Shown here: positions 53,769 to 62,789 of the stretch, piece by piece | Position numbering within the stretch: position 1 is the stretch's first letter | Layout of the letters: each line of letters opens with the position of its first letter | Source of the DNA: JAICMB01 sp963838885 | GTDB taxonomy: Bacteria > Acidobacteriota > Terriglobia > Bryobacterales > Bryobacteraceae | Assembly: GCA_963838885.1 (NCBI GenBank) | Contig: CAWITB010000006.1 | Span: forward strand, 248,001-312,000 | Direction: 5' to 3' | Length of the DNA stretch: 64,000 nt | Notes under the pieces: generated by a model | Database searches by the model: none | What the model saw: only the letters and a program-made list of their open reading frames with translations | What the model was told of the DNA's origin: nothing | Translations under genes and position numbers: made by a program

Positions 53769-53864
53769 TGCCCGATATTATAGGGAAAACTGCGTCCGCG
53801 CCCAGACTGCTATGCTGAAGATCACGCATCAGGCATCAGACAGCTTGGGGCAGGGTGCAACCGA

Positions 53865-54338
53865 ATGGAAACCGCCGCGAAGAAAAGTATCCGAAAGATT
53901 CAAATACTATTGATCGAAGACAATCCCGGAGACGTTCGTCTGACCGAGGAGGTCTTAAAACAGTCGGGAGCGGGCTGCTCGTTAACGGCACTGCGCGACC
54001 CGGAAGAAGCCTTGGAGCTTCTTCGCGGGGAGGGCCAGCACGTGGGAAAGGTCGTACCGGAAATGATCTTCCTGGACCTCAACATGCCCAAGGTCTCGGG
54101 ACTGGACGTGATCCAGAGGATACGCGAAACCGATGACCTCGGCCACATTCCGATTATTGTCCTGTCCTCCTCGGAAAATCCCGACGAGATTCGAAAAGCG
54201 TACCGCTGCGGAGCGAACTGTTTCGTGCGCAAGCCGGCCGAACTCGACCAGTTCATCAATTTCATGACGACGACGTATGAATTCTGGTGCGGCGTCGTGG
54301 TACTGCCGCAGACCCGGCGCGCGAACTATCGAGAATAG
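53865..54338 (+). CDS. Single-domain response regulator (Rcp1/CheY-like)
   Basis: The 157-residue protein is one complete receiver domain. The acidic pair is E18-D19 (LLIEDNPGDVRL), the phospho-acceptor is D71 (FLDLNMPK), the switch Ser/Thr is in VLSSS, and the conserved Lys is in FVRKPAEL. The pattern EDNPGDVRL is that of Rcp1-like regulators partnered with phytochrome-type or other hybrid kinases. No output domain and no kinase gene in the window. It overlaps the 3' end of nadD (convergent) by 13 bp. Confidence 0.93.
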   Translation: METAAKKSIRKIQILLIEDNPGDVRLTEEVLKQSGAGCSLTALRDPEEALELLRGEGQHVGKVVPEMIFLDLNMPKVSGLDVIQRIRETDDLGHIPIIVLSSSENPDEIRKAYRCGANCFVRKPAELDQFINFMTTTYEFWCGVVVLPQTRRANYRE

Positions 54339-54892
54339 CCGTACAGCCGCCGCTCGACGATAAACTCCGCGACCCGGGTGGGCAGCTCCGGCGGAACCTC
54401 GCCCCCCGCCAATTCCTCGCGGATTTCCGATGACGATATCGGCAGCGCAATGCCGTTTAGCTCGAGGATGCGCGCGCCGGGCGGGACTTCATAGGCGTGT
54501 CCGGGGCGTGTGACCACGATGAATGCGACCGCGCGTACGACGTCGTCCCAGCGATGCCACGTGCGTATCTCGGCGAAGGCGTCCGAGCCAATGATGAAAA
54601 AAATTTCCTTGCCCGGCGCGAGAACGTTTTCGATGGTGAGAATCGAATAGCTCTTCGAGCTTCCCTCCTCGAGCCGCGACGCTTCAAAACGCGGATCGTC
54701 CTCGCACGCCAGCTCCACCATCCGCAAACGATCTTGGTACGTGGCCCCGCGCGAGGCCGGTTTGTGCGGCGGGTTCGCCGCGGGAATAAACAGTATGCGG
54801 TCGAGCGCGAAACGATCCGCGGCGGCGCGCGCGACCGCAAGATGAGCGCAATGAATAGGGTCGAACGTGCCCCCAAAGAGAGCGAGTCGCAA
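54326..54892 (-). CDS. nadD: Nicotinate-nucleotide adenylyltransferase
   Basis: The 188-residue protein joins ATP and nicotinate mononucleotide to deamido-NAD (EC 2.7.7.18). It begins MRLALFGGTFDPIHCAHLAV, the nucleotidyltransferase (H/T)xGH-type motif with GGTFDPIH, continues IPAANPPHKP and FFIIGSDAFAEIRTWHRWDD, and ends with ISSSEIREEL (the ISSTxIR motif). Length is normal. The first gene of its strand run here lies 14 bp downstream of the barrel protein gene. Confidence 0.96.
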   Translation of the reverse strand: MRLALFGGTFDPIHCAHLAVARAAADRFALDRILFIPAANPPHKPASRGATYQDRLRMVELACEDDPRFEASRLEEGSSKSYSILTIENVLAPGKEIFFIIGSDAFAEIRTWHRWDDVVRAVAFIVVTRPGHAYEVPPGARILELNGIALPISSSEIREELAGGEVPPELPTRVAEFIVERRLYGYSR

Positions 54893-54906
54893 CGTCCTAT
54901 TATCCG

Positions 54907-55455
54907 TTAGCGCGAGATGCCGACCAGAAATTCGAACTGGTTCTGGTTCGCCTGCAACAGCGTTAATGGATTGGCCGCCGCGGCCGAACCGCTGCCCCAG
55001 CGTGTGTAGCGCAGTTCGGGCGTGATGTGCAGGATAATCGCGTGGATATCGATTCCCAGCCCGAGCAAAAAGCCCTTCTTCGATGCCCCACTCAGTTCCG
55101 AACTTCCTCCCGTGAAGGCGCGAAACGAGACTCCCGCTTCCCCGTATGGCTTCACGATGGGAGCAAGTGGCAGCCTCACCTTACCCATGATGGGAAACTC
55201 CCAGGAGCTGGCGCTGGCGCGCGACGTCGAAGTCGTCTGGGGCAGGTACGAATCGGAATTATAGAGCGCGTCCGCCTCCACGCTCACGAGCGGCAAACGA
55301 AACTCGATCATTGGCCCAATTTCGAAGCGATCCGTTTCGTTCAGACCCCCGCTCGATAATGCATCCGTAAGCGGCACGCCCGCGCGAATGCCAAACCCGA
55401 GATGCTGCGCGCACGCGATCGGCGCAAGAAGCAGCAGAACCGTCAACGCTCTCAC
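54907..55455 (-). CDS. Outer-membrane beta-barrel protein (OmpA/OmpW-like)
   Basis: The 182-residue protein has a signal peptide (MRALTVLLLLAPIACAQ) and alternating beta strands ending in an aromatic-rich strand (NQFEFLVGISR), the form of an eight-stranded barrel: FGIRAGVPLTDALSSG, RFEIGPMIEFRLPLVSVEAD, VKPYGEAGVSFRAFTG, ITPELRYTRWG. Likely a small porin or structural protein; no substrate indicated. It overlaps the DUF1080 gene upstream by 4 bp. Confidence 0.8.
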   Translation of the reverse strand: MRALTVLLLLAPIACAQHLGFGIRAGVPLTDALSSGGLNETDRFEIGPMIEFRLPLVSVEADALYNSDSYLPQTTSTSRASASSWEFPIMGKVRLPLAPIVKPYGEAGVSFRAFTGGSSELSGASKKGFLLGLGIDIHAIILHITPELRYTRWGSGSAAAANPLTLLQANQNQFEFLVGISR

Positions 55456-56054
55456 TTATGCAGTTCCTTAATGCGCATATTTCGAAACTCGACCTCCATA
55501 GGCTGACCCATGTGCAGTTGCAGCGCAATCACGCCACTTCGCGGAGACGACGCGTCGTGCAACTCGGCCGTTACCATGCCATTGACCTTGAGCTGGATAA
55601 AATCGCCATCGCACGTGATCTCGTATTGGTTCCAATCGTGCGGACGCACCACCTTTTCGGCCTTGCCCTTCCACCCATTCACGATGGTGCCGCGCGTGCC
55701 CTTTTCGTCGTAGATGGAACCCCACCAGTTGCCCTCGGCCATGTCGGCCTGTAATCCCTTGACGCCCCATTTGGGGAGAACTTCACTGCGGAACTGAATG
55801 CCGCTGTTGTGATTGCGCAGCTTGGTGTCGGTCCGCAGCACGAAATCGGAGTAAGTGCGCTTGGTAATAAGAAATTCGTTATGATCGATCGGCGCGTTGT
55901 CGGTCGAACCGATAACGATCCCGTCGCGAACGCTCCACAACCGCGGGTCGCCGTCCCAGCCCTTCAGCGTTTTGCCGTCAAACATCGCGACGAAGCCGGG
56001 CTCCTGCGCGAGGGAACATAGACAGAAGAGCATTGCAAGAGTGGCAAATCGCAT
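55452..56054 (-). CDS. DUF1080 family secreted protein (3-keto-disaccharide hydrolase type)
   Basis: The 200-residue protein has a signal peptide (ATLAMLFCLCSLAQ) and the DUF1080 concanavalin-like domain: FVAMFDGKTLKGWDGDPRLW, FVLRTDTKLRNHNSGIQFRS, WNQYEITCDGDFIQLKVNGM, SGVIALQLHMGQPMEVEFRN. Some members hydrolyse 3-keto-glycosides produced by exported dehydrogenases; the Gfo/Idh/MocA protein at 16.9 kb would be a possible distant partner but this is inference. Overlaps the barrel-protein gene by 4 bp. Confidence 0.9.
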   Translation of the reverse strand: MRFATLAMLFCLCSLAQEPGFVAMFDGKTLKGWDGDPRLWSVRDGIVIGSTDNAPIDHNEFLITKRTYSDFVLRTDTKLRNHNSGIQFRSEVLPKWGVKGLQADMAEGNWWGSIYDEKGTRGTIVNGWKGKAEKVVRPHDWNQYEITCDGDFIQLKVNGMVTAELHDASSPRSGVIALQLHMGQPMEVEFRNMRIKELHK

Positions 56055-56078
56055 GGGCGAATTGTAACGCGCCGGCGA

Positions 56079-56813
56079 TCATAGCAGATGAAAGTGAACC
56101 TCCACGCGCGCTGTGCTGGAGACCGCGCCGGCCCCCCGCCGCGCCGGCTTGAACCTCCATTGCAACACCGCTTCCATCGCTTTTTGATCGAGACCCATCC
56201 CGGGCGATTCGACCACCTTGGGATTGTGCGCGCGGCCATCAACGCCGATTTCGATCATGAGAACGACCATGCCCTGGAATCGCGCTTTGCGCGCCTCCTC
56301 GGAAAATTCCGGATCGACGCGATAGATCAGTTCGGCGGGTTTCGTTGGCGTTCCGAATCTCCCGGACAGACCCGGCTTCCCCGCAAGGTCTCCAATGCCG
56401 CGGCCATTCGGCGCCGCGCCGATTCCAATGCCGCCTTTGTCGCCATACAGCCCGATCGCATATTTGCCCATCGGATCGCCGAACGCACTCGTCGCCAGCA
56501 CCGCCGGCGGCACATCGAAGTCAATCGCGGGCATGATCGCAAGCTGCGGCTCCGGTTGCGCGCGCGGCGGAATAAAAGTGCGATAGGAACGCGGCGGCGC
56601 GACGCCACGGCGCGGCGGCGCGGCCGATGTATTCGATCCACCGCCGCGGTCCGCGAGCGGATGAACCGGAGGAGGCGCCAGCAGAATGGAGTGCGCGATA
56701 TCGGAAGTAATGCGCGGCGGCGCCATAAACGTGCGCGAGCCGAGAATCAATAGCAGCGCAACGCAAAGCAGATGCAGCGCGATCGATATCGACTGCGGTT
56801 TCGCGGCGGGCAC
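56079..56813 (-). CDS. TonB family energy-transducer protein
   Basis: The 244-residue protein has an N-terminal transmembrane helix (ISIALHLLCVALLLILGSRT), a Pro-rich spacer and a C-terminal TonB domain (YRVDPEFSEEARKARFQGMV, VLMIEIGVDGRAHNPKVVES, LQWRFKPARR). It links the inner membrane to TonB-dependent receptors. No exbB or exbD gene is in the window. The spacer contains GDPMGKYAIGLYGDKGGIGI, a Gly-rich stretch common in acidobacterial copies. Confidence 0.88.
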   Translation of the reverse strand: MPAAKPQSISIALHLLCVALLLILGSRTFMAPPRITSDIAHSILLAPPPVHPLADRGGGSNTSAAPPRRGVAPPRSYRTFIPPRAQPEPQLAIMPAIDFDVPPAVLATSAFGDPMGKYAIGLYGDKGGIGIGAAPNGRGIGDLAGKPGLSGRFGTPTKPAELIYRVDPEFSEEARKARFQGMVVLMIEIGVDGRAHNPKVVESPGMGLDQKAMEAVLQWRFKPARRGAGAVSSTARVEVHFHLL

Positions 56814-56868
56814 GACCGCAATTCATGCAGGCGCCATTCCGCGACGAAAACGGCCTGAAAACGTGTTT

Positions 56869-57414
56869 CTACGCTTTGCTTGATGCAGCGGGGCCGGCAC
56901 GGTGTGGCCGCGGCTTCACGTTCGTTGTCTGCGTTACCGCGGCCATCGTCGCCAGTTCGTCGCAACGATTATTGTCCGCGTGCGACGCGTGACCTTTCGT
57001 CCACGCCCACTCGGTCTTGTGCTGTTGAACCAGCTCGTCCAACTCCCGCCAGAGATCCTGGTTCACCACCGGCTTTTTCTCGCCGGTCACCCAGCCCTTG
57101 CGCTTCCAGTTGTGAATCCAGGTCGTAATCCCGTTCTTCAGGTAGTTCGAATCCGTCACGATTTCGACGCTGCAAGGCTCGTGAATCGCCTTCAGCCCCT
57201 GAATCGCGGCCATGATCTCCATGCGGTTGTTAGTGGTGTGCGGCTCGCACCCGTACAACTCCTTTTTCAGCTCTCCGAATCTCAAAATGCACGCCCAGCC
57301 GCCGGGACCGGGATTCCCCTTGCAGGCGCCATCGGTAATAAGCTGGACCTTTTTCAAAAGCTCGTCAGGCGGCAGTTGCGGTGAGCTCACCTTCGAAAAA
57401 AGCGTCAACTGCAT
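56869..57414 (-). CDS. rnhA: Ribonuclease HI
   Basis: The 181-residue protein cuts RNA in RNA-DNA hybrids (EC 3.1.26.4). The four metal-binding acids are D28 (LITDGACKGNPGPGG), E66 (NNRMEIMAA), D88 (VTDSNYL) and D152 (NNRCDELA), with TKGHAS before the last. It has an extra 20-residue N-terminus and a basic C-terminal tail. ATG 57414 lies 50 bp inside the dihydrouridine synthase gene; a later start is possible since VQLITDGA begins the fold at residue 23. Confidence 0.95.
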   Translation of the reverse strand: MQLTLFSKVSSPQLPPDELLKKVQLITDGACKGNPGPGGWACILRFGELKKELYGCEPHTTNNRMEIMAAIQGLKAIHEPCSVEIVTDSNYLKNGITTWIHNWKRKGWVTGEKKPVVNQDLWRELDELVQQHKTEWAWTKGHASHADNNRCDELATMAAVTQTTNVKPRPHRAGPAASSKA

Positions 57415-58393
57415 CGAGGATCTGCATGGCCTCCGTCAGCTTGTATATTTCAACGCGGAGCTTCGAGCCGTTGCGCACGCCGTGGGTGAAGTACGTAGCG
57501 AACTGTTTCATCTTCCCGACCGCGTCCGGCGCCGCCTGTTCGTGGAGCATCCCATAGTACGTCTTCATGATGTCGTAGCGGCTGCGCTCCGGCGGATGCT
57601 CGTAGGAGCCGGTTGCGAGGTACTGCGCGATCTGCTGGAAAATCCATGGATTCGACGATGCCGTACGGCCCACCATGATGGCATCGCAGCCGGTCTCCTC
57701 CGCCATGCGCACGGCGTCCTCCGGCGTTAGAATGTCGCCGTTGCCGATCACGGGGATCTTCACGGCCTCCTTCACCTCCGCGATGCGCGTCCAATCGGAT
57801 TTGCCGCTATAGCCCTGCTCGCGCGTGCGCGGATGCAGCGCCACGGCCTGCAAACCGCAATCTTCGGCCAGCCGAGCCATGCGCACATGCACCAGTTCGT
57901 GGTCGTTCCACCCGGCGCGAAACTTCATCGTCAGCGGGATCGAGATCGCGGCGCGAACCTTGCTCAGGATCTCCTTGACCAACGGCAGATCGCGCAGCAG
58001 ACCCGAGCCCCCGTTGCATTTGACGACTTTATTGACGGGACATCCGAAATTAATATCGACAACGTCAAAACCCAGATCTTCGCAGGCCTTCGCGGCGTTG
58101 GCCATAACGTCCGGGTCGGAGCCGAAAAGCTGCGCCGAGATGGGCCGTTCCTCCGGCTCGAAGTAAAGATACCGGAACGTGCGCGTGACCCTCTTGTTCG
58201 GGCCGTTGAGAGCGCGCATGCAAGCGACCACCCCGTGCGAGCTGGTGAACTCCGTCATCATCAGACCGCAGCCGCCCTGGCCGCGGATTAAGCGGCGGAA
58301 TACCGTGTCGGTAACGCCCGCCATCGGCGCCAGCACGGTCGCGGGGGCCACGCGGACGCCGCCGATGCTGAATTCACAGGGAAAACAACGCAT
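57365..58393 (-). CDS. dus: tRNA-dihydrouridine synthase
   Basis: This 342-residue flavoprotein reduces uridine in tRNA D-loops. VLAPMAGVTDTVFRRLIRG is the N-terminal FMN-barrel start; INFGCPVNKVVKCNGGSGLL carries the catalytic Cys and the FMN contacts; VALHPRTREQGYSG and VIGNGDILTPEDAVRMAEET with MVGRTASSNPWIF are the remaining conserved blocks. It belongs to the DusB-like group, but the exact target uridine cannot be told. It overlaps rnhA by 50 bp on the same strand. Confidence 0.94.
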   Translation of the reverse strand: MRCFPCEFSIGGVRVAPATVLAPMAGVTDTVFRRLIRGQGGCGLMMTEFTSSHGVVACMRALNGPNKRVTRTFRYLYFEPEERPISAQLFGSDPDVMANAAKACEDLGFDVVDINFGCPVNKVVKCNGGSGLLRDLPLVKEILSKVRAAISIPLTMKFRAGWNDHELVHVRMARLAEDCGLQAVALHPRTREQGYSGKSDWTRIAEVKEAVKIPVIGNGDILTPEDAVRMAEETGCDAIMVGRTASSNPWIFQQIAQYLATGSYEHPPERSRYDIMKTYYGMLHEQAAPDAVGKMKQFATYFTHGVRNGSKLRVEIYKLTEAMQILDAVDAFFEGELTATAA

Positions 58394-58470
58394 TGCTAAC
58401 CTATTTTAACTGGTCGGGTTCGGAAACGAAAAGGTAAGATGATACGTTTAACCGTTTTAGGGGTTTGTCC

Positions 58471-59469
58471 ATGAACTCGAAGATCTTACTGGCGTTTTTG
58501 GGCGGCGCGCTGCTGGCCTCGGGGATCGTCTACATGGCCGTCAAGCCGGACTCGAAACCGGAGACGAAGATCATCGTCGATACGTCGAAATCGAAGCCCG
58601 CGCCGGCCGATCCCGCCGATACGGACGCGCAGGCCACGGCTCCCGAGCAGAGGTCGCCTGTAGTCTCCGAGGTGACCAGGCCGGAACGGCGCCGTGAAAA
58701 AATGCGAGAGGAACGGCACAACTCACACAAGCAATCGGCGCGCCCAGAGGCGCACAATGACAAGCCCCTCCAGATCGCGCAGGCGACCCCGCCGGCATCG
58801 CCCTCCCTAACGCCCGCTCCCGTGACGTCGGCGTCCGCGCCGCCCACTCCGGCCATTGCGGACCCCACTCCGGCTCAGCCCGTCTCCTCCCCCGCTCCGC
58901 CGCCACCCGCGTCCGACCCGCCCAAGCCGGAACCGCCTCAGCCGCACAGCGTCACGCTTACGGCCGGCACGCCACTTTCGGTCCGCATCGGCGAGACGTT
59001 GACGACGCAGCGCAACAAACCAGGGGATACGTTTGTGGCGACGCTCGATCAGCCGCTGGTTATTGACGGCTTCGTCATCGCCGAGCGGGGCTCGCGCTGC
59101 GAAGGCCGCGTGGTGGAATCCGATCCCGGCGGACGAGTCCGCGGCGTGGCGCACCTCGGCGTGGAGTTGACGAGCCTGCACACCTCCGATGGCCAGCGCA
59201 TCAAGATCAGCACCGCCGCTTTCGGCAAGGATGCCGATACCAGCCGCCGTCAGGACGCGGAGAAGGTCGGCGGCGGGGCGGCGCTGGGCGCCATCATCGG
59301 GGCCATCGCGGGAGGCGGCAGAGGCGCGGGCATCGGCACGGCAGCCGGCGGCGCGGCGGGAGCGGGCGACGTCATGATGACGCGCGGCAAACCCGCCGAG
59401 CTTAAGGTGGAAACTCGCGTGAGCTTCCGCGTGCAGCAGCCCGTGACGATTACGGAGAAACTCGAATAA
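58471..59469 (+). CDS. Membrane-anchored protein with Pro-rich linker and glycine zipper
   Basis: From ATG 58471 (AGGGG 7 bases upstream; an in-frame TTG 58465 is less likely) the 332-residue protein has an N-terminal transmembrane helix (ILLAFLGGALLASGIVYMAV), about 120 residues of low-complexity Pro/Ala/Ser/Lys linker, a small beta domain (LTAGTPLSVRIGETLTTQRN, GDTFVATLDQPLVIDG), and a glycine zipper (VGGGAALGAIIGAIAGGGRG). The beta domain recalls those in conjugative-pilus TrbI-like or Slp-type envelope proteins. It is probably a periplasm-spanning envelope protein. Function unknown. Confidence 0.75.
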   Translation: MNSKILLAFLGGALLASGIVYMAVKPDSKPETKIIVDTSKSKPAPADPADTDAQATAPEQRSPVVSEVTRPERRREKMREERHNSHKQSARPEAHNDKPLQIAQATPPASPSLTPAPVTSASAPPTPAIADPTPAQPVSSPAPPPPASDPPKPEPPQPHSVTLTAGTPLSVRIGETLTTQRNKPGDTFVATLDQPLVIDGFVIAERGSRCEGRVVESDPGGRVRGVAHLGVELTSLHTSDGQRIKISTAAFGKDADTSRRQDAEKVGGGAALGAIIGAIAGGGRGAGIGTAAGGAAGAGDVMMTRGKPAELKVETRVSFRVQQPVTITEKLE

Positions 59470-59509
59470 GCGCACCGTTGAAGGCCGTCCGGCGATGTAG
59501 AATCGTCAG

Positions 59510-60403
59510 GTGAGCACGACTCGCCGTTCTTTCTCTTTAGCGCTGGCGGGCGGCCTGGCTGCCGCCGCTGCCGATGAAACCGCCGCTCCCGAGCGGCTCC
59601 CCATCAAAAAGGCCGTGCTTGACAGCATGCTGCCGAAGAATCTCAGCCCACTGGAGCGTTTCGAGCTCGCCCGCGACTGCGGCTTCGAACAAATCGAGTG
59701 CGGCACAACCGACGATCCGGCCGCGGCCCAAGCGCTGCTCGACGCCAGCAAAAAATCCGGCGTCCGCATTCACTCCGTGATGAATCGCGACCACTGGAAA
59801 TTTCCGCTCTCCTCGCCGGATCAGGCGGCCGTCGCGAAAAGCATCGCGTGCATGAAGACCAGCCTCCACAATGCCAAGCTTTGGGGCGCCGATACGGTTC
59901 TGCTGGTCCCCGCCGTCGTCACGCCCGAGACGACTTACAAGCAGGCCTGGGAAAGATCGCAGACGCAAATCCGCACTCTTCTCCCGCTCGCCGAAGAGCT
60001 GCAGGTCGTCATTGCGGTCGAAGAGGTTTGGAACAAGTTCCTGCTGAGCCCCCTCGAATTTGCGCGCTATGTCGACGATTTTCAGAGCCCCTGGCTAAAA
60101 TCCTATTTCGACATCGGCAACGTCGTTCTCTATGGCTATCCCCAAGATTGGATCCGTACCCTGGGCAAACGCATCGCGAAGCTGCACGTGAAAGATTTCA
60201 GCTACCGCATGAATCCCGAGATCCACAAGCGCGTTCCCGAATTCGTGGCGCTGCGCGAGGGCGATATCGACTGGAAGGAAGTGTACCGCGCTTTGCGCGA
60301 CATCGGCTATCACGGCTCGGCCACCGTGGAACTGACCCCCGGGGATGGCCCCTACCTGCGCGACGTGAGCCACCGCTTCGACCTGATCCTCAACGGACAA
60401 TAG
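59510..60403 (+). CDS. Sugar phosphate isomerase/epimerase family protein (xylose-isomerase-like TIM barrel), exported
   Basis: The 297-residue protein starts at GTG 59510 with a Tat-like leader (TTRRSFSLALAGGLAAAAAD). The AP-endonuclease-2/xylose-isomerase-like barrel follows: FEQIECGTTDD, VRIHSVMNR, LVPAVVTPETTYKQ, VVIAVEEVWNKFLL (catalytic Glu), LKSYFDIGNVVLYG, IAKLHVKDFSYRM and GSATVELTPGDG (metal ligands E, D, H, E). Exported members are frequent in Acidobacteria and Planctomycetes; substrates are sugars or inositols. It precedes sppA by 9 bp, likely same transcript. Confidence 0.88.
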   Translation: MSTTRRSFSLALAGGLAAAAADETAAPERLPIKKAVLDSMLPKNLSPLERFELARDCGFEQIECGTTDDPAAAQALLDASKKSGVRIHSVMNRDHWKFPLSSPDQAAVAKSIACMKTSLHNAKLWGADTVLLVPAVVTPETTYKQAWERSQTQIRTLLPLAEELQVVIAVEEVWNKFLLSPLEFARYVDDFQSPWLKSYFDIGNVVLYGYPQDWIRTLGKRIAKLHVKDFSYRMNPEIHKRVPEFVALREGDIDWKEVYRALRDIGYHGSATVELTPGDGPYLRDVSHRFDLILNGQ

Positions 60404-60412
60404 GAAGCACGT

Positions 60413-62137
60413 ATGCGCAACTTCTTTTTGGGACTGCTTTGCGGGCTGGCGCTGTGCGTGCTCGCGGTCTTTATCTTCGTCTTTGTCGTAATCCGCGTCG
60501 CGTCGTCGTTTAGCGAGCGTCCGCCACAAGTCGCGGCCGCCTCCACGCTGATTTTCAAACTGGAGGGCGAAGTCCCCGAGAGGATCCCGCCTGAAAATCC
60601 GTTCCCGTTCCTGCGGCAACAGACTCCGCTGGCGGTCGAGCAAGTCTGGGATACGCTTCACAGAGCGGCGTCCGATTCGCGCATCAAGGCCATCGTGTTC
60701 GAGCCGCGCGGCCTCGATATCGGCTGGGGCAAGATGCAGGAGATCCGGCAGGACCTGCTCGAATTTCGTAAATCCGGCAAGCCTCTAGTCGCTTTCCTGC
60801 GCGGCGCTTCGGGCCGTGAATATTATCTCGCCACCGCGGCCGACCGGATTTATATGGCGCCCGAGGACGTGCTCGACGTGAAGGGCCTGCGTATCGAAGG
60901 AATGTTCGTGAAAAACACCATGGACAAGCTGGGCATCCGCGTCGACGTCGTGCATGCCGGCAAATACAAGGACGCTGGCGACATTTTCACGCGCACCTCC
61001 ATGTCGCCTGAAACGCAGGAGGTGATGGGTCAGATTCTGGACCAGTATTATCAGGACCTTATCGGCGTGATCGCAAGCGGACGCAATAAAATGCCCAGCG
61101 CCGTCGCCGCCGCCATCGACAACGGTCCGTTCTTCGGAAAGCAGGCGCTCGATGCCGGTTTCGTCGACGCGCTCGGGTTCGACGATCAGGTCGTCGGGGA
61201 CTTACAGAAGCGTCTCGGCCAAAAGCAGCTCAATAGAGTGTCGATCAAGTCTTACGTTCGGGCGGCGGCGGGCGGCGGCGGCCAACGTATTGCCTTCATC
61301 GTTGGCGAAGGCGAGATCACGAGGGGCGAGTCCGAAAACTTCGGCGCGGCGGCCCTGATGACGTCCGGTGGATTCACGAAACTCCTGCGCGACGCCAAGA
61401 ACGATTCCTCGATTAAAGGCGCCATCATCCGGATCGATTCTCCCGGCGGCGATGGCGTCGCCTCCGACGATATCCTGCAGGCCGCGAAGGATCTCAGCCG
61501 CGCCAAGCCGGTGGTCGTCTCAATGGGCGATCTGGCGGCCTCCGGCGGCTACTTTGTGTCCATGACCGGGGATCCCATAATTTCGTACCCCAACACCCTG
61601 ACCGGCTCGATTGGCGTCATCTTCGCCAAGTTCGACCTGCATGGTTTATACGATAAGCTCGGCATCACAAAACAGGAGATGACGCGCGGCCAATATGCCG
61701 GCCTCTACTCCGATTACAATCCCCTCACGGGCAAAGACCTCGCCAAAATCCAGCAGGAGATCCAGAATTTCTACGGCGCGTTCCTCACTCGCGTCGCCGA
61801 AGGCCGCAAGCGTCCGGTGGATCAGATCGACCCCATCGCGCAGGGCCGCGTGTGGACTGGCGCGCAAGCGAAACAGAACGGCCTGGTCGATCAGCTTGGC
61901 GGGATCGATACCGCCATCGAAATGATCCGCAAACGCGCGAAGATCGGCGCGTCGGAGAAGATCAATCTGGTAATGTATCCGCCGAAACGCAGCCTCCTTG
62001 AAATGTTAATGAACCGGAACGAAGATACCGCCGCGGTCGAAATGAAGTTGAAAGCGGCGCTGGGCGGGCTGCCCGTCCACTCGCTCGCGCAGGGTGGCTT
62101 CCTAAAGCTGATGCCCTATACGATCCGGGTGCAATAG
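60413..62137 (+). CDS. sppA: Signal peptide peptidase SppA (protease IV), long type
   Basis: The 574-residue membrane protein has an N-terminal anchor (FFLGLLCGLALCVLAVFIFV) and two tandem S49 domains as in E. coli SppA (618 residues). The general-base Lys is K186 or K184 in GKYKDAGD (first half) and the nucleophile is S377 in LAASGGYFVSM (second half); together they form the Ser-Lys dyad. It degrades signal peptides after preprotein processing. AGGAAG precedes ATG 60413. Confidence 0.95.
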   Translation: MRNFFLGLLCGLALCVLAVFIFVFVVIRVASSFSERPPQVAAASTLIFKLEGEVPERIPPENPFPFLRQQTPLAVEQVWDTLHRAASDSRIKAIVFEPRGLDIGWGKMQEIRQDLLEFRKSGKPLVAFLRGASGREYYLATAADRIYMAPEDVLDVKGLRIEGMFVKNTMDKLGIRVDVVHAGKYKDAGDIFTRTSMSPETQEVMGQILDQYYQDLIGVIASGRNKMPSAVAAAIDNGPFFGKQALDAGFVDALGFDDQVVGDLQKRLGQKQLNRVSIKSYVRAAAGGGGQRIAFIVGEGEITRGESENFGAAALMTSGGFTKLLRDAKNDSSIKGAIIRIDSPGGDGVASDDILQAAKDLSRAKPVVVSMGDLAASGGYFVSMTGDPIISYPNTLTGSIGVIFAKFDLHGLYDKLGITKQEMTRGQYAGLYSDYNPLTGKDLAKIQQEIQNFYGAFLTRVAEGRKRPVDQIDPIAQGRVWTGAQAKQNGLVDQLGGIDTAIEMIRKRAKIGASEKINLVMYPPKRSLLEMLMNRNEDTAAVEMKLKAALGGLPVHSLAQGGFLKLMPYTIRVQ

Positions 62138-62269
62138 CGGGGGCCAGCCGAAGCTGACCGGCGATCTCCTGCTCCAACTCGATAGTGGGGCGAAGCCGAG
62201 GGTTCGCCCGCGGACGCGCATACAACATCCGCCGGCGGCTGCAAGAGTTCATGGCGATACTATTGATGC

Positions 62270-62785
62270 ATGATGTCCCGCGCCGTCGCGATCGCATTCG
62301 CGCTTTCCATCGCCGCGTTCGCCGATAGCGCCGCCGGAATTCGTTGGACGCAACCGCCCTCCTGGACTCCACAGCCGGAGCGCCCCATGCGAGCGGCCAC
62401 CTACGCCGTCCCGGGCGCGCAATCCGGCGGCGGAGACGGCGAATGCGCGGTCTACTATTTCGGCCCCCACCAGGGCGGCACGGTCGATGCCAACGTGAAG
62501 CGCTGGATCGGACAATTCGAGGGCGGCGAGAAGAACGCCAAAACCGCGAAACGCGTCATTCACGGCCTCAATGTCACCGCCGTCGAAGCCTCCGGCGCCT
62601 ATAGCGGCATGGGCGGGCCGATGGCGCCGGCGAAAACCGTGCAGCCCGATTACCGCCTGCTTGGCGCCATCGTTGAGGCTCCCGAAGGGCTCGTGTTTTT
62701 CAAATTCACCGGGCCGGCCGCGACCGTCGCCGCCAATCAATCGAAGTTCAACGCCATGTTGAACTCGCTCGCGCCCGCCCGCTAA
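62270..62785 (+). CDS. Secreted protein of unknown function
   Basis: The 171-residue protein has a signal peptide (AVAIAFALSIAAFADSAAG) and a compact domain (WTQPPSWTPQPERPMRAATY, CAVYYFGPHQGGTVDANVKR, VTAVEASGAYSGMGGPM, LLGAIVEAPEGLVFFKFTGP). I know related sequences only as hypothetical proteins of Solibacter- and Gemmata-like bacteria. Start ATG 62270; the second Met (62273) is as likely. It is 132 bp downstream of sppA. Confidence 0.75.
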   Translation: MMSRAVAIAFALSIAAFADSAAGIRWTQPPSWTPQPERPMRAATYAVPGAQSGGGDGECAVYYFGPHQGGTVDANVKRWIGQFEGGEKNAKTAKRVIHGLNVTAVEASGAYSGMGGPMAPAKTVQPDYRLLGAIVEAPEGLVFFKFTGPAATVAANQSKFNAMLNSLAPAR

Positions 62786-62789
62786 CCGA

